Shown in pieces: positions 7,608-7,994 of a DNA stretch of 7,994 bases. Position numbers and translations under genes: made by a program. The number at the start of each line of letters is the position of its first letter. Positions within the stretch are counted from its first letter, which is position 1. Source of the DNA: Oscillospiraceae bacterium (GTDB lineage: Bacteria; Bacillota; Clostridia; Oscillospirales; Ruminococcaceae); the NCBI GenBank assembly GCA_900768245.1, contig CAAGCE010000227.1, positions 1 to 7,994 on the forward strand, written 5' to 3'. The notes beneath the pieces are model-generated. The model did not search any database. It was not told where the DNA came from and saw only the letters and a program-made list of their open reading frames with translations.

Positions 7608-7639
7608 TTATTTTTTGTTTTGCGATTTCAGCATTCAAT

Positions 7640-7930
7640 TGCATCGTACTGTTTTTTTATTTTTTTGGGGGGCGGCGGCATTAAGTTTGCTGAAAATCGG
7701 GGGGATAGTAAGCCGCCGCGGTCACAGCATAGCACAAAACCCAATGAGCGAAACAAAAGTAACAGCGCAAAAACACTTAAAGTTTCGTCCACCTTTTCAA
7801 AGGTGGTGGGAATCCAAAGGGCAAAGCCCGTGGTCGCCTCCGCAGAGGCGAAATCCCCAAGCGCATTCTAACGAATAAAGCAAAACAATAAAACGAAAAG
7901 CAAAATGAAAAAATAAAAAAGCGCAATGCA
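7640..7930. repeat. Hairpin-rich intergenic element, possibly MITE-like
   Basis: This stretch has no supportable gene and carries several inverted repeats. GCGGCGGC (7672-7679) matches GCCGCCGC (7712-7719). Three tight hairpins then stand in a row: CCACCTTT/AAAGGTGG (7789-7806), GGGC/GCCC (7819-7829) and CGCCTC/GAGGCG (7835-7850). The ends show an imperfect inverted repeat: TGCAT plus a T7-A-T7 tract (7640-7666) against A6-T-A6 plus ATGCA (7908-7930). Two G6 runs lie at 7667-7672 and 7699-7704. About 7871-7920 is nearly T-free A-rich sequence. The look is that of multi-copy intergenic elements of gut Clostridia; copy number cannot be seen here. Confidence 0.5.
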
Positions 7931-7950
7931 GCCAAATAAAGTTGGTACAA

Positions 7951-7975
7951 CAGATGTAACGTCAGTTACAATCTG
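7951..7975. promoter_or_regulatory. Palindrome near the right edge, candidate operator
   Basis: TGTAAC (7955-7960) and GTTACA (7965-7970) are a perfect dyad around GTCA. The flanks extend it (CAGA and TCTG) with one bulged A. It is outside the A-rich element and may control a gene beyond the window edge. I cannot assign it to a known regulator. Confidence 0.4.
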
Positions 7976-7994
7976 AAATGACCCAATAATCTGC

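Overview
The window looks like chromosomal DNA from a low-to-moderate GC Gram-positive anaerobe. A Ruminococcus-type member of the Clostridia / Oscillospiraceae is my best guess. The basis is Firmicutes-style AGGAGG ribosome sites, sigma-A-type TTGACA/TATAAT promoters, a free-standing PheB/ThrR-type ACT protein beside homoserine dehydrogenase, a DUF2975 + Xre (HTH_26) pair, and hairpin-rich intergenic filler. Species-level assignment is inference only. All nine genes I support lie on the minus strand, so the genetic reading order runs from the right end of the window to the left.

Layout in reading order. (1) 7994-7510 holds no gene. It carries a hairpin-rich non-coding stretch (about 7640-7930, possibly a MITE-like or dispersed repeat), a palindrome at 7951-7975, and a clear promoter (-35 7578-7583, -10 7555-7560). 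(2) 7509-5297 is a three-gene operon: a four-helix DUF2975 membrane protein, a 72-residue Cro/CI-type regulator and a large DUF4173-type polytopic membrane protein. A strong terminator at 5246-5289 closes it. (3) 5195-2366 is the threonine-branch cluster. A textbook promoter (TTGACA-N18-TATAAT) drives a PheB/ThrR-like ACT regulator that starts on TTG, then homoserine dehydrogenase (hom). Two tandem hairpins follow, then homoserine kinase (thrB). Threonine synthase is not in the window. (4) 2346-203 is an operon of a GNAT acetyltransferase with an unassigned C-terminal domain, then tsaE and tsaB, closed by an excellent terminator at 203-226. (5) 1-202 has no gene but contains a pair of near-identical 18-mers and a second copy of the T-tract/CGGCGGC...GCCGCC architecture seen at the right end.

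How the genes work together. Hom and ThrB catalyse two successive steps from aspartate semialdehyde to O-phosphohomoserine. The upstream ACT protein probably senses an amino acid and controls the cluster. TsaE and TsaB are partners of TsaD (encoded elsewhere) in making the t6A modification at position 37 of ANN-decoding tRNAs. The DUF2975/HTH/DUF4173 operon looks like a membrane-associated module with its own regulator; its physiological role is unknown.

Most of the window is ordinary core and accessory metabolism. The points most worth a second look are the gap between hom and thrB (two perfect hairpins plus a strong ribosome site with no ATG/GTG/TTG start), the two related intergenic elements at opposite ends, the ACT-regulator arrangement, and the uncharacterised C-terminal half of the GNAT protein. 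I did not find convincing evidence of a wholly new system.
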